DNA of 64,000 nucleotides from VAXT01 sp963728535 (GTDB taxonomy: Bacteria; Actinomycetota; Thermoleophilia; Gaiellales; Gaiellaceae). Where the stretch lies: the NCBI GenBank assembly GCA_963728535.1, contig CAVSKK010000001.1, positions 558,001-622,000 of the forward strand, written 5' to 3'. The notes below the pieces were generated by a model that was given only the letters and a program-made list of their open reading frames with translations, was not told the DNA's origin and did no database searches. Made by a program: the position numbers and the translations under genes. This document shows, in pieces, positions 1-8,464 of the stretch (its first letter is position 1; each line of letters opens with the position of its first letter).

Positions 1-2
1 AC

Positions 3-236
3 CGGATGATCGACCGGCACCGCTTCGACGTCCAGACGAGCCGCAGCCACGACGAGCGCACGATCATTCGCGGCGGCAAGGAGCGCACCTTCGAGTTCTC
101 CGTCCGAACGCTGACCGCGGCCGAGCTCCGCGACTGGATGCTCGCGGCCGGGTTCAGGGAAGCCCATGCCTACGGCGAGGACGGCGAGCTGTTGACCCTC
201 GACCATCGCCGGATGACCGTCGTCGGCCGGAAGTAA
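3..236 (+). CDS. C-terminal end of a class I SAM-dependent methyltransferase (truncated by window edge)
   Basis: The reading frame is open from the window edge and ends at the TAA at 234-236. The roughly 77 visible residues match the tail of class I methyltransferases: a beta strand carrying a charged 'ERTFEFSVRTL' segment, then 'TAAELRDWMLAAGF', the helix and turn that usually precede the last two strands, and the ending 'RMTVVGRK'. The SAM-binding motif would lie upstream of the window, so neither the substrate nor the true start can be judged. An ATG at position 6 is internal and not the start. The family call is moderately sure; the function is unknown. Confidence 0.6.
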   Translation, partial: RMIDRHRFDVQTSRSHDERTIIRGGKERTFEFSVRTLTAAELRDWMLAAGFREAHAYGEDGELLTLDHRRMTVVGRK

Positions 237-249
237 CCGTCACAGTTCC

Positions 250-328
250 GGCGCGGTTCCAGTTCTGGCGCGGTTCCGTCACCCACGCGTGACGAATTCC
301 CCACTACGCTGAACCCGGGGAGGAGGCT
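250..328 (-). repeat. Conserved intergenic element, copy 1 of 3
   Basis: Read on the minus strand, GCCTCCTCCCCG (327-316) is followed, at the same 20-base internal spacing as in the other two copies, by CACGCGTGGG (291-282), then TGAC. The other copies lie at 17934-18018 and 36782-36860. This copy lies just after the stop codon of the minus-strand glycosylase gene, between convergent genes. It lacks the clear ACAATCAC end seen in the other two. Confidence 0.6.
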
Positions 329-342
329 GGCTACACCATTCA

Positions 343-954
343 TTAAGGGCCGCTCAGCGTGTCGAGCTCGCGATGAACGAGCTCGACCGCGCACTCGAGG
401 CTTGCCTGGTTGGCCGGCGCGTTCAGCCAGCGACTGACACCAGACGGGTGGGGGAGCGGAATCGCGAAGGCGTCACCGTGTGGGACACGCTTGCCGACCG
501 AAGCACCGAGGCTCGTTGGCCCGAGGAGCTGCCGGATGGCGAGCCCGCCGACCGGCACGATCAGCTTTGGCCGAAGCAGCCTGAGCTCCCACTCGCGCCA
601 GAACGTGCAGAGCTCCTGCTCGCGCGGACCCGGCGTGCGGTCACCGCCACCCTTCGTCGCGCGCCCCGGGTAGCAGCGCGTCACCGACGCGCAGTAGAAC
701 GTCGCGTAGAACTCGTCCTCCTCGAGCCGCAGCCAGCGGCGAAGCGTCTGCCCCGCTCGGCCGCGCCAGGGTCGGCGCTCGTCGCCCTCGACGACCCCGG
801 GAGCCTGGCCGAGGATGTACGCCCGCTGTCCTCCATGGCCCTCGAACACCGGCAGCGACTCGATCGAAAAGCCCGCCTCGGCACACGCACGACAGACCCG
901 GTTGTCGCGCTGGAGCGAGGCGAGCGAGCGGTAGGACGGGCGCCGCCGCGTCAA
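343..954 (-). CDS. Uracil-DNA glycosylase superfamily protein (family 4/5-like, probable Fe-S)
   Basis: 203 residues. Motif A of the UDG superfamily appears as GQAPG at residues 49-53, followed by the spaced 'RPWRGRAG' loop of the Fe-S (family 4) enzymes. Motif B is HPSG at 169-172. Cysteines C21 and C24 (CRAC) plus C94 and C116 are placed as expected for the four ligands of a 4Fe-4S cluster, although the C94-C116 gap is longer than usual. The enzyme should excise uracil from DNA for base-excision repair. It overlaps the upstream methyltransferase gene by 4 bases, so the two are probably co-transcribed. The subfamily is uncertain because motif A has Gln where family 4 usually has Glu. Confidence 0.8.
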   Translation of the reverse strand: MTRRRPSYRSLASLQRDNRVCRACAEAGFSIESLPVFEGHGGQRAYILGQAPGVVEGDERRPWRGRAGQTLRRWLRLEEDEFYATFYCASVTRCYPGRATKGGGDRTPGPREQELCTFWREWELRLLRPKLIVPVGGLAIRQLLGPTSLGASVGKRVPHGDAFAIPLPHPSGVSRWLNAPANQASLECAVELVHRELDTLSGP

Positions 955-1544
955 GCGGGTGAGCGCACGACGACGAACCAGTGGCCCGCGAAAAGCACCT
1001 CGCCGCCGCCGAGCTCGTCGGCAAGGCCCGGGCCTGAGAAGTAGCGCTTGTAGACCTCCCAGCGCGAGCCGTCCTTGAGCAGCCGCGGCTGGAACTCTTC
1101 GTCGACGGGCGAATGCTCCTGAGACGAATCGACGATCACGAGCTCGCGAGCGACACGCCGGGCCTCACCAAGAAAGCGCACCCGCGCTTCCTCCTCGAGG
1201 TGTCCGTAGAAGTGTCCGGTGAAGAGCCGGTCGAACGACCCGTCTCCGAAGGGCAGCTCCAGGGCGTCGCCAACGAGGAACTCGCCCTCTGGGACGCGCT
1301 CCTGGGCAATCGCCAGCATCCGCTCGCTCGCGTCGATGCCGACGATCTCTCCTCGAAGGTAGCGCGTGAGAAAGCCGGTGCCACAGGCGACGTCGAGCGT
1401 GCGCGCGGGCGGGAGGGCCTGAATCGCGCCGACGAGCCCGGCAAGCTCCTCGTCCCAGCCGGGCCGCTCCCGGTCGGAGTACAGGCCGATCCCGAGATAC
1501 CAGTCGTCGTATTCCTGTGCCCGCGCGTCGTAGTACGCCTTCAC
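951..1544 (-). CDS. Class I SAM-dependent methyltransferase
   Basis: 197 residues. The SAM-binding motif I is 'LDVACGTGFLTRYL', followed by acidic motif II 'IVGIDASERMLAIA' and the later 'GDALELPFGDGSFDRLF', all typical of Methyltransf_11/25 domains. The start is a GTG at 1542-1544. It is supported by a TACTCT hexamer on the minus strand exactly 6 bases upstream, which suggests a leaderless mRNA. The gene is divergent from ftcD across a 17 bp gap and translationally coupled to the glycosylase gene. The substrate cannot be told from sequence. Confidence 0.8.
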   Translation of the reverse strand: MKAYYDARAQEYDDWYLGIGLYSDRERPGWDEELAGLVGAIQALPPARTLDVACGTGFLTRYLRGEIVGIDASERMLAIAQERVPEGEFLVGDALELPFGDGSFDRLFTGHFYGHLEEEARVRFLGEARRVARELVIVDSSQEHSPVDEEFQPRLLKDGSRWEVYKRYFSGPGLADELGGGEVLFAGHWFVVVRSPA

Positions 1545-1561
1545 ACTCCTAGAGTACGCCC
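1545..1561. promoter_or_regulatory. 17 bp bidirectional promoter with symmetric TAGAGTA core
   Basis: TAGAGTA at 1550-1556 reads TAGAGT on the plus strand and TACTCT on the minus strand. Each hexamer lies exactly 6 bases from its start codon (GTG 1562 for ftcD, GTG 1544 for the methyltransferase). The same geometry recurs at 44910-44926. Confidence 0.6.
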
Positions 1562-2443
1562 GTGACGCTGCCGCTCGAATCGGTGCCGAACTTCTCGGAG
1601 GGGCGCGACCGAGCCACGATCGACGCCATCGCGGCTGCGCTCGGCGAGCACGCCGAGTTGCTCGACGTCCACGCAGACGCCGACCACAACCGCTCGGTCT
1701 TCACGCTCGTCGCCGAGGACGAGAAGCTCATCGAAGCCCTGCTGGCGGGGATCGCATGCGCGCGCGACCGCATCGACCTCCGCCGCCACGAGGGGGCTCA
1801 TCCTCGAATCGGAGCCGCCGACGTCGTCCCGCTCGTGCCGATCGTTCCCGAGGACATGCCGCGTGCGCAGGAAGCCGCCCGTGAGCTCGCGCGCCGGGTC
1901 GGCGACGAGCTCGACCTGCCGGTCTTTCTCTATGGGGTGATGGCGCCGGGCCGCGGCCCGGCGTTCTTCCGGAAGGGCGGGCTCGCCGAGCTCGAGCGGC
2001 GGATCGAGGCGGGGGAGTTGCCGCCGGACTACGGGCCCCGGCGGCTCGACCAGGGCGCGGGCGGAGTGCTCGTCGGAGCCAGGCGGCCACTCATCGCCTT
2101 CAACGTCAACCTCCGTGGCGAGCTCGAAGCCGCGCGGGCCGTCGCCGCAGTCATCCGCGAGACCGGCGGCGGCTTTCCCGGCGTCCGGGCGCTCGGCCTC
2201 GACCTTCCGAGCGCAGGCCTCGTCCAGGTGAGCATGAACGTCGAGGACTGGGAGGCGGCTGCGCTGCACGAGATCGTCGGCCGCGTCGAAGAGGAGGCGC
2301 GTGCGCGGGGTGCCGAGGTCGTGGGCTCCGAGCTCGTCGGGCTGATGCCGGCGGGCGCGGCCGCAGCTGCGGCCGGAGCGATGCTCAAGATCGACGGGTT
2401 CGACTCATCGCGGGTGCTCGAGCTGCGCTTGCTCGAGCGCTGA
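1562..2443 (+). CDS. ftcD: Glutamate formimidoyltransferase
   Basis: 293 residues, the length of the stand-alone formiminotransferase without the cyclodeaminase domain. The N-terminus 'ESVPNFSEGRD' is the family signature, followed by 'DADHNRSVFT', 'HEGAHPRIGAADVVPLVP' and 'PVFLYG'. The enzyme moves the formimino group of formiminoglutamate onto tetrahydrofolate, giving glutamate, the last step of histidine breakdown when no HutG hydrolase is used. It sits 1.3 kb upstream of hutH, separated by a divergently oriented transporter gene. Start is GTG at 1562, 6 bases after TAGAGT. The 3' end overlaps the convergent MFS gene by 59 bp. Confidence 0.93.
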   Translation: MTLPLESVPNFSEGRDRATIDAIAAALGEHAELLDVHADADHNRSVFTLVAEDEKLIEALLAGIACARDRIDLRRHEGAHPRIGAADVVPLVPIVPEDMPRAQEAARELARRVGDELDLPVFLYGVMAPGRGPAFFRKGGLAELERRIEAGELPPDYGPRRLDQGAGGVLVGARRPLIAFNVNLRGELEAARAVAAVIRETGGGFPGVRALGLDLPSAGLVQVSMNVEDWEAAALHEIVGRVEEEARARGAEVVGSELVGLMPAGAAAAAAGAMLKIDGFDSSRVLELRLLER

Positions 2444-3665
2444 TCGCGAGGCCGGCGAGGCCTGCAAGCGGGATCGCGACGGCCGCCGCGGCGAAAACAC
2501 GCTCGGGCGCCGTGAGCGCGAAGAGCGGCGCGACGAAGAGCAGTCCCGTTGCATGCGCTCCTCGGTGAACGAGCGACACGAGCCCGGTTACGCGCCCCAG
2601 CAGCCCGTCCGGCACTTCCTCCTGCGCGGCCGAGTTGATCAGCACCCACGACGAGCCCTGTCCGACTCCGGCGACCAACCCGGCCGCCAGCGCGATACCA
2701 AGCGAGCCCGCGAACGCGAAGAGTGCATACGCCGGCAGGTAGAGCGTCCAGGCAAGCATGCTCGCGCGCGCCTTTTGCCGAACCGGCCAGTGCGCCAGCG
2801 CCGCGCCCGCACAGATCGAGCCGAGGGCGTAGGAAGCCGCGACGAGCGAGAAGCTGCCCGCCCCGCGTCCGAGAGTGGATCGCACCAACTCCGGCACTCC
2901 CACGATCCAGGTACCGGAGGAGAGGGTGACCGCCACGCCGAGCACGACGACGGAGGCTGCCAGCGTCGGCCGCGGACGCAGGGCAGCGAAGCCGTCACGG
3001 ATTCTCGGGCGCTCGTCGCCGCGCTCCGCGGTTCCTCGCGCGCGGACTCCGGTGAGCAGAGCCGCAGAGAGGAAGAACGAGGCGGCATTGATCGCGAAGA
3101 AGACGCTGATCGGCAGGACTGTCAACAGCAGCCCCGCGAGCGCCCAGCCGCCGACGGACAGTGCGTCCGCCGTGGCGCGGACGAGCCCGTTGGCCTGCTG
3201 CACGTTGCGCCGGTCGACGAGAGCAGGAAGCAGCGCGCCGTAAGCCGGTTCGAAGTAGCTGGTCGCGGTCGTGAGCACGAAGGCCGCTACGACCAGCGCA
3301 GCGAGCGGCAGGTGCCCGGTGAGGCCCGCGACCGCGATCGGCACGAGGACGACGCCGCGGACGAGATCGGCCGAGATCATGAGGCGGCGCCGGTCCCAGC
3401 GGTCGGCGGCGACACCACCGTGCAGGCCGAAGAGAAGCGCGGGGATGCTGTCGGCCAGCCGAACCGCGATCACCCCAAGTGGCCCGGCCGCGACCAACGC
3501 GAACCACATGAGCGCGATGTACTGGAAGGCGTCGCCCAGTTCGCTGATCGCCACTGCCGCGTAGGCGCGGCGAAAGCCGCGGCGCCTCAAGAGGCCGAGC
3601 GCGCGCTCCGGGTGCGCCGGACCCTGGGGGAGCAGTTCTTCCGGAGCGGTCCCTCGGTCGGTCAC
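2385..3665 (-). CDS. MFS transporter
   Basis: 426 residues with about 12 hydrophobic segments. The first cytoplasmic loop reads 'LHGGVAADRWDRRRLMISADLVRG', the MFS motif A pattern of the MFS_3 (enterobactin-exporter-like) group. The N-terminus carries a short basic tail. It lies between ftcD and hutH on the opposite strand, so it is not in the hut operon, and nothing shows that it carries histidine or urocanate; the subfamily is more typical of drug or siderophore export. Start is GTG 3665, with a TAGAAC hexamer 6 bases upstream. Confidence 0.85.
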   Translation of the reverse strand: MTDRGTAPEELLPQGPAHPERALGLLRRRGFRRAYAAVAISELGDAFQYIALMWFALVAAGPLGVIAVRLADSIPALLFGLHGGVAADRWDRRRLMISADLVRGVVLVPIAVAGLTGHLPLAALVVAAFVLTTATSYFEPAYGALLPALVDRRNVQQANGLVRATADALSVGGWALAGLLLTVLPISVFFAINAASFFLSAALLTGVRARGTAERGDERPRIRDGFAALRPRPTLAASVVVLGVAVTLSSGTWIVGVPELVRSTLGRGAGSFSLVAASYALGSICAGAALAHWPVRQKARASMLAWTLYLPAYALFAFAGSLGIALAAGLVAGVGQGSSWVLINSAAQEEVPDGLLGRVTGLVSLVHRGAHATGLLFVAPLFALTAPERVFAAAAVAIPLAGLAGLAISARASAARAPAMSRTRRS

Positions 3666-3693
3666 GCGCGAGTTCTACCTCGGGGGAGAAGGC

Positions 3694-3699
3694 TAGACT
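3694..3699 (+). promoter_or_regulatory. Probable -10 element of the hutH operon
   Basis: TAGACT lies 9 bases before the hutH ATG at 3709, so the leader would be only a few bases long or absent. No Shine-Dalgarno sequence lies in between. Confidence 0.45.
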
Positions 3700-3708
3700 G
3701 GCCGGGCG

Positions 3709-5250
3709 ATGGCCCAGACGACTGTGGTCCGCCTGACAGGTGAGGACCTCACCACCGCCGACGTCTGGGAGGTGGCGGTGGAGGGTGTCGCCGCGGAGCT
3801 GGACGATTCGGCTCGCGAAAAGATGGCGGCGGCGCGCGAGGTCGTCGACCGTGCGGTTGCCGCGGAGGGGCCGACGTACGGGGTGACGACGGGATTCGGG
3901 CGCTTCGTATCGGAGCGGGTGCCGGAGGAGCTGGCCGAGGAGCTCCAGCTCCGACTTCTGCGCAGCCATGCTTGCGGCGTCGGCGAGCCCTATCCGGACG
4001 AGATCGTCCGGGCGGCGTTGCTCATGCGCGCGAACACGCTTGCGAAGGGCTACTCCGGGACTCGCCCGGAGGTCGCCGAGAGGCTGCTCGATTGTCTCGA
4101 GCACGGTGTCCTGCCGGAGGTGCCGAGCCGGGGATCGGTCGGGGCGAGCGGGGACCTCGCTCCACTGGCTCATCTGGCGCTGCCGCTCGTCGGCGAGGGA
4201 CGCGCACGGATCGGCGGGGAGCTTCTCTCGGGCGCCGACGCGCTCGCCAGGGCAGGGCTCGAGCCGCTTCGCCTCCAGGCCAAGGAAGGGCTCTCGCTCG
4301 TGAACGGGACCCAGTTCATGGGAGCATTTGCGGCACTTGGGCTCGTCCGCGCGCGGCGGCTCGCCAAGGCCGCCGACGTTGCCTGCGCGCTCTCGGTCGA
4401 GGCGCTCCAGGGCTCGCGCGACAGCTTCCTGCCCGCAATCCACGAGCTCAGGCCGCTGCGGGGCCAAGCCGCCTCCGCGGCAAACATCCTGGCGCTCCTC
4501 GAGGGCTCGGCGATCATCGAGGCCCACCGCTGGTGCGATCGCGTCCAGGACGCGTACTCGCTGCGGTGCGCTGCTCAGGTGCACGGCGCCTCGCGCGACC
4601 TACTCGACTACGTCGAATACACCGCCGGCGTCGAGTTGAACGCGGCGACCGACAACCCGCTCGTGTTCAGCCTGGAGGGGACGCTCCGCTCGAACGGAAA
4701 CTTCCACGGCCAGCCGCTCGGGTTCGCCCTCGACGTGCTCGCAATGGCCGTCAGCGAGCTCGGAAGCATCTCCGAGCGCCGCACCGAGCGCCTTGTCAAT
4801 CCGGCGCTCTCCGAAGGGCTGCCGGCCTTCCTCGCGGCCGACGGCGGTCTCAACTCGGGGTTCATGATCCCGCAGTACGTGGCCGCCTCGCTCGTCAGCG
4901 AGAACAAGGCGCTCTGCCATCCGGCGAGCGTCGACTCGATCCCGACGAGCGCGGGACAGGAGGATCACGTTTCCATGGGCAACGCCTCCGGGCTGAAGGC
5001 GTGGCAGGTGCTCGCGAATGCCGAGCGCATCGTCGCGATCGAGCTTCTGGCCGGCGCGCAGGCGGTCGAGCTCCACGCGCCGCTCGCACCAGGTGTCGGG
5101 GGTCGAGCCGCCCGCGAGCTCGTGCGGTCGCTCTCGCCGCGCTTGGGCGACGACCGGTCGCTGACGGACGACATCGAGGCGGTGGCCGCGTCGATCCGAG
5201 ACGGCTCTGCTCTGGCCGCGGTCGAGGCCGGAGCGGGGAGCATGAGATGA
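3709..5250 (+). CDS. hutH: Histidine ammonia-lyase
   Basis: 513 residues, the usual length. The Ala-Ser-Gly triad that cyclises to the MIO electrophile is A146-S147-G148 within 'ASGDLAPLAHLAL'. Other family signatures are 'GVTTGFGRF', 'GTQFMGAFAALGL' and 'DNPLVFS'. It deaminates L-histidine to trans-urocanate in the cytoplasm, the first step of histidine use. It is the first gene of a tight operon hutH-membrane protein-hutU-hutI with 4-base overlaps at each junction. No HutC-type repressor gene is seen nearby, so control is unresolved. Confidence 0.97.
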   Translation: MAQTTVVRLTGEDLTTADVWEVAVEGVAAELDDSAREKMAAAREVVDRAVAAEGPTYGVTTGFGRFVSERVPEELAEELQLRLLRSHACGVGEPYPDEIVRAALLMRANTLAKGYSGTRPEVAERLLDCLEHGVLPEVPSRGSVGASGDLAPLAHLALPLVGEGRARIGGELLSGADALARAGLEPLRLQAKEGLSLVNGTQFMGAFAALGLVRARRLAKAADVACALSVEALQGSRDSFLPAIHELRPLRGQAASAANILALLEGSAIIEAHRWCDRVQDAYSLRCAAQVHGASRDLLDYVEYTAGVELNAATDNPLVFSLEGTLRSNGNFHGQPLGFALDVLAMAVSELGSISERRTERLVNPALSEGLPAFLAADGGLNSGFMIPQYVAASLVSENKALCHPASVDSIPTSAGQEDHVSMGNASGLKAWQVLANAERIVAIELLAGAQAVELHAPLAPGVGGRAARELVRSLSPRLGDDRSLTDDIEAVAASIRDGSALAAVEAGAGSMR

Positions 5251-5522
5251 CGCGCAAGCAGTTGCCATTGCCGAAGCGTCCTTTCCGCGACAGCGCGATC
5301 TTCTATGGGGTGCTGACGATCCTCTTCGTGGTCGTCGCCGGGGTGACCGGCGCGGCGATCCTGCCGAAGATCGAGGACGAGGCGCACGACGGGATCTTCG
5401 GCATCCGCACCCGCGTCGTGTTTGGGGCTCTCCCGGTTGCCCTCGCCTGCTTCGTGGTCGCAACCGCACATGCGTGGTGGAGCTTTCGCCGGCGGATCGA
5501 ACGAGAACGGCGCGGCGAGTGA
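5247..5522 (+). CDS. Small two-helix membrane protein inside the hut operon
   Basis: 91 residues, start ATG 5247 overlapping the hutH stop (ATGA). A basic N-terminus is followed by one hydrophobic span at about residues 18-40, a short acidic, probably external loop, a second span at about 58-76, and the basic tail 'WWSFRRRIERERR'. Charge distribution suggests both ends are cytoplasmic. Its stop overlaps the hutU GTG start, so it is translated as part of the hut operon. It belongs to no hut family I know. A role in uptake or in anchoring the pathway is only a guess. Confidence 0.75.
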   Translation: MTRKQLPLPKRPFRDSAIFYGVLTILFVVVAGVTGAAILPKIEDEAHDGIFGIRTRVVFGALPVALACFVVATAHAWWSFRRRIERERRGE

Positions 5523-7231
5523 CCGCGATCGACACGCTCTCGGATTCCGTCGAGGCCCTCTGCGGCGACCTCTCGTCGATTCGCGCGCCGCGCGGAACGG
5601 AGTTGAACGCCCGGTCCTGGTCGACCGAGGCACCGCTGCGGATGCTCCTGAACAACCTCGACCCAGAAGTCGCAGAGCGTCCGGAAGAGCTCGTCGTCTA
5701 CGGAGGCTCCGGCAAGGCGGCGCGGAACCACGACGCGTTGCGGGCGATCGTTCGTTCGTTGCTCACGCTCGGAGAGGACGAGACGCTGCTCGTCCAGAGC
5801 GGTAAGCCGGTCGGCGTCCTGCGCACACATCCCGGGGCGCCGCGCGTCCTGATCGCAAACGCGCTGCTCGTCCCGCGCTGGGCGACCTGGGACGAGTTCC
5901 GACGACTCGAAGCGGAAGGGCTGACCATGTTCGGCCAGATGACGGCCGGCAGCTGGATCTACATTGGCACCCAGGGAATCCTCCAGGGCACCTACCAGAC
6001 GTTTGCCGCCGCCGGCGAGCAGCATTTTGGGTCGGCTGACCTCGCCGGGAGGACGATCCTGACCGCCGGGCTCGGCGGGATGGGCGGCGCCCAGCCCCTC
6101 GCGGCGACGATGTCGGGTGCGGCGATCCTCTGCGTCGAGGTCGATCCCGCACGGATCCAGCGGCGGCTCGAGACCGGGTACCTCGACCGTGCGAGCGAGT
6201 CGCTTGACGAGGCGCTGGGACTGGTGCGTGACGCGGCCGCGGAGCGCCGGCCGCTCTCGGTGGGCCTACTCGGCAACGCCGCCGAGGTCGTGCCCGAGCT
6301 GGCCTCACGCGGCGAGGCGTTCGATCTCGTCACCGATCAGACCGCCGCACACGACCCACTGACCGGGTACATCCCCGTCGGGCTGTCTCTTGAGGAGGCG
6401 GCGCAGCTGCGCGCGAGCGACTCCGACGAGTACCTCCGCCGTGCCCGCGCCTCGATCGCGCGCCACGTGGAAGCGATGCTCGAGCTCGTCCGAACCGGGA
6501 GCCATGTTTTCGATTATGGCAACAACCTTCGTGGGGAGGCTCAAGAGGCCGGCATAGAGGAGGCGTTCTCATATCCGGGCTTCGTCCCGGCCTATATCCG
6601 GCCACTTTTCTGTCGAGGAATCGGTCCGTTTCGCTGGGCGGCGCTCTCCGGGGCCGAGCGCGACATCGCGACGATCGACGCAGCGCTGAAGGAGTTGTTT
6701 CCGGATGACGCGCTGCTTCAGCGCTGGCTCGAGCTCGCTCCTGAGCGAGTCCAGTTCCAGGGCCTGCCGGCTCGGATCTGCTGGCTCGGCCTGGGTGACC
6801 GGGCTCGGGCAGGGCTTGCGATCAACGAGCTCGTACGCTCGGGAGAGGTTCGGGCTCCCGTCGTCATCGGGCGCGATCATCTCGACTCGGGCTCGGTCGC
6901 CTCGCCTTACCGCGAGACGGAGGCGATGCGCGACGGCTCCGACGCGATCGCGGACTGGCCGATTCTGAATGCGCTCGTGAACGTCGCCGCAGGCGCGACC
7001 TGGGTGAGCGTCCATCACGGCGGCGGCGTCGGGATCGGCAACTCGATTCACGCCGGCATGGTCGTCGTCGCCGACGGCACCGACGAGATGGCCGAGCGCC
7101 TGGAGCGCGTTCTGACGACCGACCCGGCGACAGGCGTTCTCCGTCACCTCGACGCGGGCTACGAGGAAGCGGCCGACGCCGCCTCAGAGCATGCGCTCGA
7201 GCCGCCGATGTCGCCGCCCGGCGCCGAGTGA
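5519..7231 (+). CDS. hutU: Urocanate hydratase
   Basis: 570 residues from the GTG at 5519, which overlaps the preceding stop as GTGA; an upstream in-frame start at 5474 would only add residues inside the previous gene. Family signatures are 'YGGSGKAARNHDAL', 'LVQSGKPVGVLRTH', 'GGMGGAQPLAA', the NAD+-site region 'LPARICWLGLGDR' with the conserved Cys, and 'WVSVHHGGGVGIGNSIHAG'. It hydrates urocanate to imidazolonepropionate using tightly bound NAD+, the second step after HutH. The next gene, hutI, starts inside its stop codon. Confidence 0.97.
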   Translation: MTAIDTLSDSVEALCGDLSSIRAPRGTELNARSWSTEAPLRMLLNNLDPEVAERPEELVVYGGSGKAARNHDALRAIVRSLLTLGEDETLLVQSGKPVGVLRTHPGAPRVLIANALLVPRWATWDEFRRLEAEGLTMFGQMTAGSWIYIGTQGILQGTYQTFAAAGEQHFGSADLAGRTILTAGLGGMGGAQPLAATMSGAAILCVEVDPARIQRRLETGYLDRASESLDEALGLVRDAAAERRPLSVGLLGNAAEVVPELASRGEAFDLVTDQTAAHDPLTGYIPVGLSLEEAAQLRASDSDEYLRRARASIARHVEAMLELVRTGSHVFDYGNNLRGEAQEAGIEEAFSYPGFVPAYIRPLFCRGIGPFRWAALSGAERDIATIDAALKELFPDDALLQRWLELAPERVQFQGLPARICWLGLGDRARAGLAINELVRSGEVRAPVVIGRDHLDSGSVASPYRETEAMRDGSDAIADWPILNALVNVAAGATWVSVHHGGGVGIGNSIHAGMVVVADGTDEMAERLERVLTTDPATGVLRHLDAGYEEAADAASEHALEPPMSPPGAE

Positions 7232-8454
7232 GCCCGTCGGGCGAACCGGGGCGGCTGCTCGTCCGCGACCTGGCACAGGTCGTCAGCTCCGCCGGGAGCG
7301 ACGTGCCGCTGCGCGGGCACGCACTCGGCGAGGTCGAGGTCGTCAGTGATGCGTACGTGCTGTGCGAGGGGGGCGACGTCGCGGCTATTGGCAGGATGCG
7401 CGACTTGCCGGCGCTCGACGGCGAGGTCGAGGAGCTCGACGGCAGAGGCCTCTGCGCTTTGCCAGGGCTCGTCGACTGTCACACGCATGCGTCCTTTGCT
7501 GGCGACCGTGCCCAGGAGTTCGAGCTCCGCGCGATCGGTGCGAGCTACGAGGAGCTGCACGCAGCGGGAGGAGGCATCCTCGCCACGGTCGAGGCGACCC
7601 GCGCGGCGGGAGAGGACGGGCTCCAGGCCGCTGTTCGCCGGCACCGTGACTGGATGCGCCTGGCGGGCACGACCACGTTCGAGTCCAAGTCCGGCTACGG
7701 CCTCGATCGCGAGACCGAGCTCGCGTCGCTGCGGGCGATCGCGGCCGAGGGCGGTGTCCCGACGTGGCTGGGCGCGCACGCGGTCCCACCGGAGTTCGAG
7801 GACGCCGATTCCTATCTCGACTTCGCGCTCGCCGAGGTATTGCCGGAGGCGGCGCGACTCGCCGAGGCGGCCGACGTGTTCCTCGAGCGTGGCGCCTTCA
7901 CCGCAGAGCAGGCGCGACGGTATCTCGTTGCTTGCGCCGCCGCGGGCCTTGGTGTGCGCCTGCACGGCGACCAGTTCACCGAGTCCGGCGCCGTCCCGCT
8001 CGCGGTCGAGCTCGGCGCCAGGTCGGTCGACCACCTCGAGGCGACAGGCGCCGAAGGCATCCTCACGCTCGCGGACAGCGAGGTCGTCGGGGTGCTGCTC
8101 CCGGTGAGCGCGCTCGTCCTCGGAAGGCCGATGCCCCCGGCGCGGGCACTCGTCGACGCCGGCGCAGCGATCGCCCTCGCGACCGACTTCAATCCCGGAA
8201 GCTCTTTCTGCGAGAGCCTTCCGCTCGTCTGCTCCCTCGCCTGCACGCAGCTCCGGCTCTCCCCGGCGGAGGCGCTGGGCGCCTGCACCGTCAACGCGGC
8301 CCATGTTCTCCGGCGCGCGGATCGAATCGGCAGGCTCGCGCCCGGATATCGGGCGGATGCGGTCCTGCTCGATGCGCCGGACTGGCGCTACCTCGCCTAC
8401 CACGTCGGCGGTCCAGTGGTGAAGGCGGTTCTTCAGGCAGGGCAGGTGGCTTAG
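7228..8454 (+). CDS. hutI: Imidazolonepropionase
   Basis: 408 residues. An amidohydrolase-fold enzyme that opens the ring of 4-imidazolone-5-propionate to formiminoglutamate. Metal ligands are seen in 'DCHTHASFAGDR' and 'LHGDQFTESG', with the Asp of 'ALATDFNPGSS'. The 'ESKSGYGLD' and 'RLAPGYRADAVLLD' segments are typical of HutI. GTG start at 7228 overlaps the hutU stop. With ftcD it completes the route from histidine to glutamate without a deiminase branch. Confidence 0.96.
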   Translation: MSPSGEPGRLLVRDLAQVVSSAGSDVPLRGHALGEVEVVSDAYVLCEGGDVAAIGRMRDLPALDGEVEELDGRGLCALPGLVDCHTHASFAGDRAQEFELRAIGASYEELHAAGGGILATVEATRAAGEDGLQAAVRRHRDWMRLAGTTTFESKSGYGLDRETELASLRAIAAEGGVPTWLGAHAVPPEFEDADSYLDFALAEVLPEAARLAEAADVFLERGAFTAEQARRYLVACAAAGLGVRLHGDQFTESGAVPLAVELGARSVDHLEATGAEGILTLADSEVVGVLLPVSALVLGRPMPPARALVDAGAAIALATDFNPGSSFCESLPLVCSLACTQLRLSPAEALGACTVNAAHVLRRADRIGRLAPGYRADAVLLDAPDWRYLAYHVGGPVVKAVLQAGQVA

Positions 8455-8464
8455 GCTAAGTCGC

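Noticed and set aside
2553..3743. Plus-strand open frame of about 396 codons opposite the MFS gene
   Set aside because: The opposite strand encodes a clear 12-span transporter; this frame is charged, low-complexity and motif-free.
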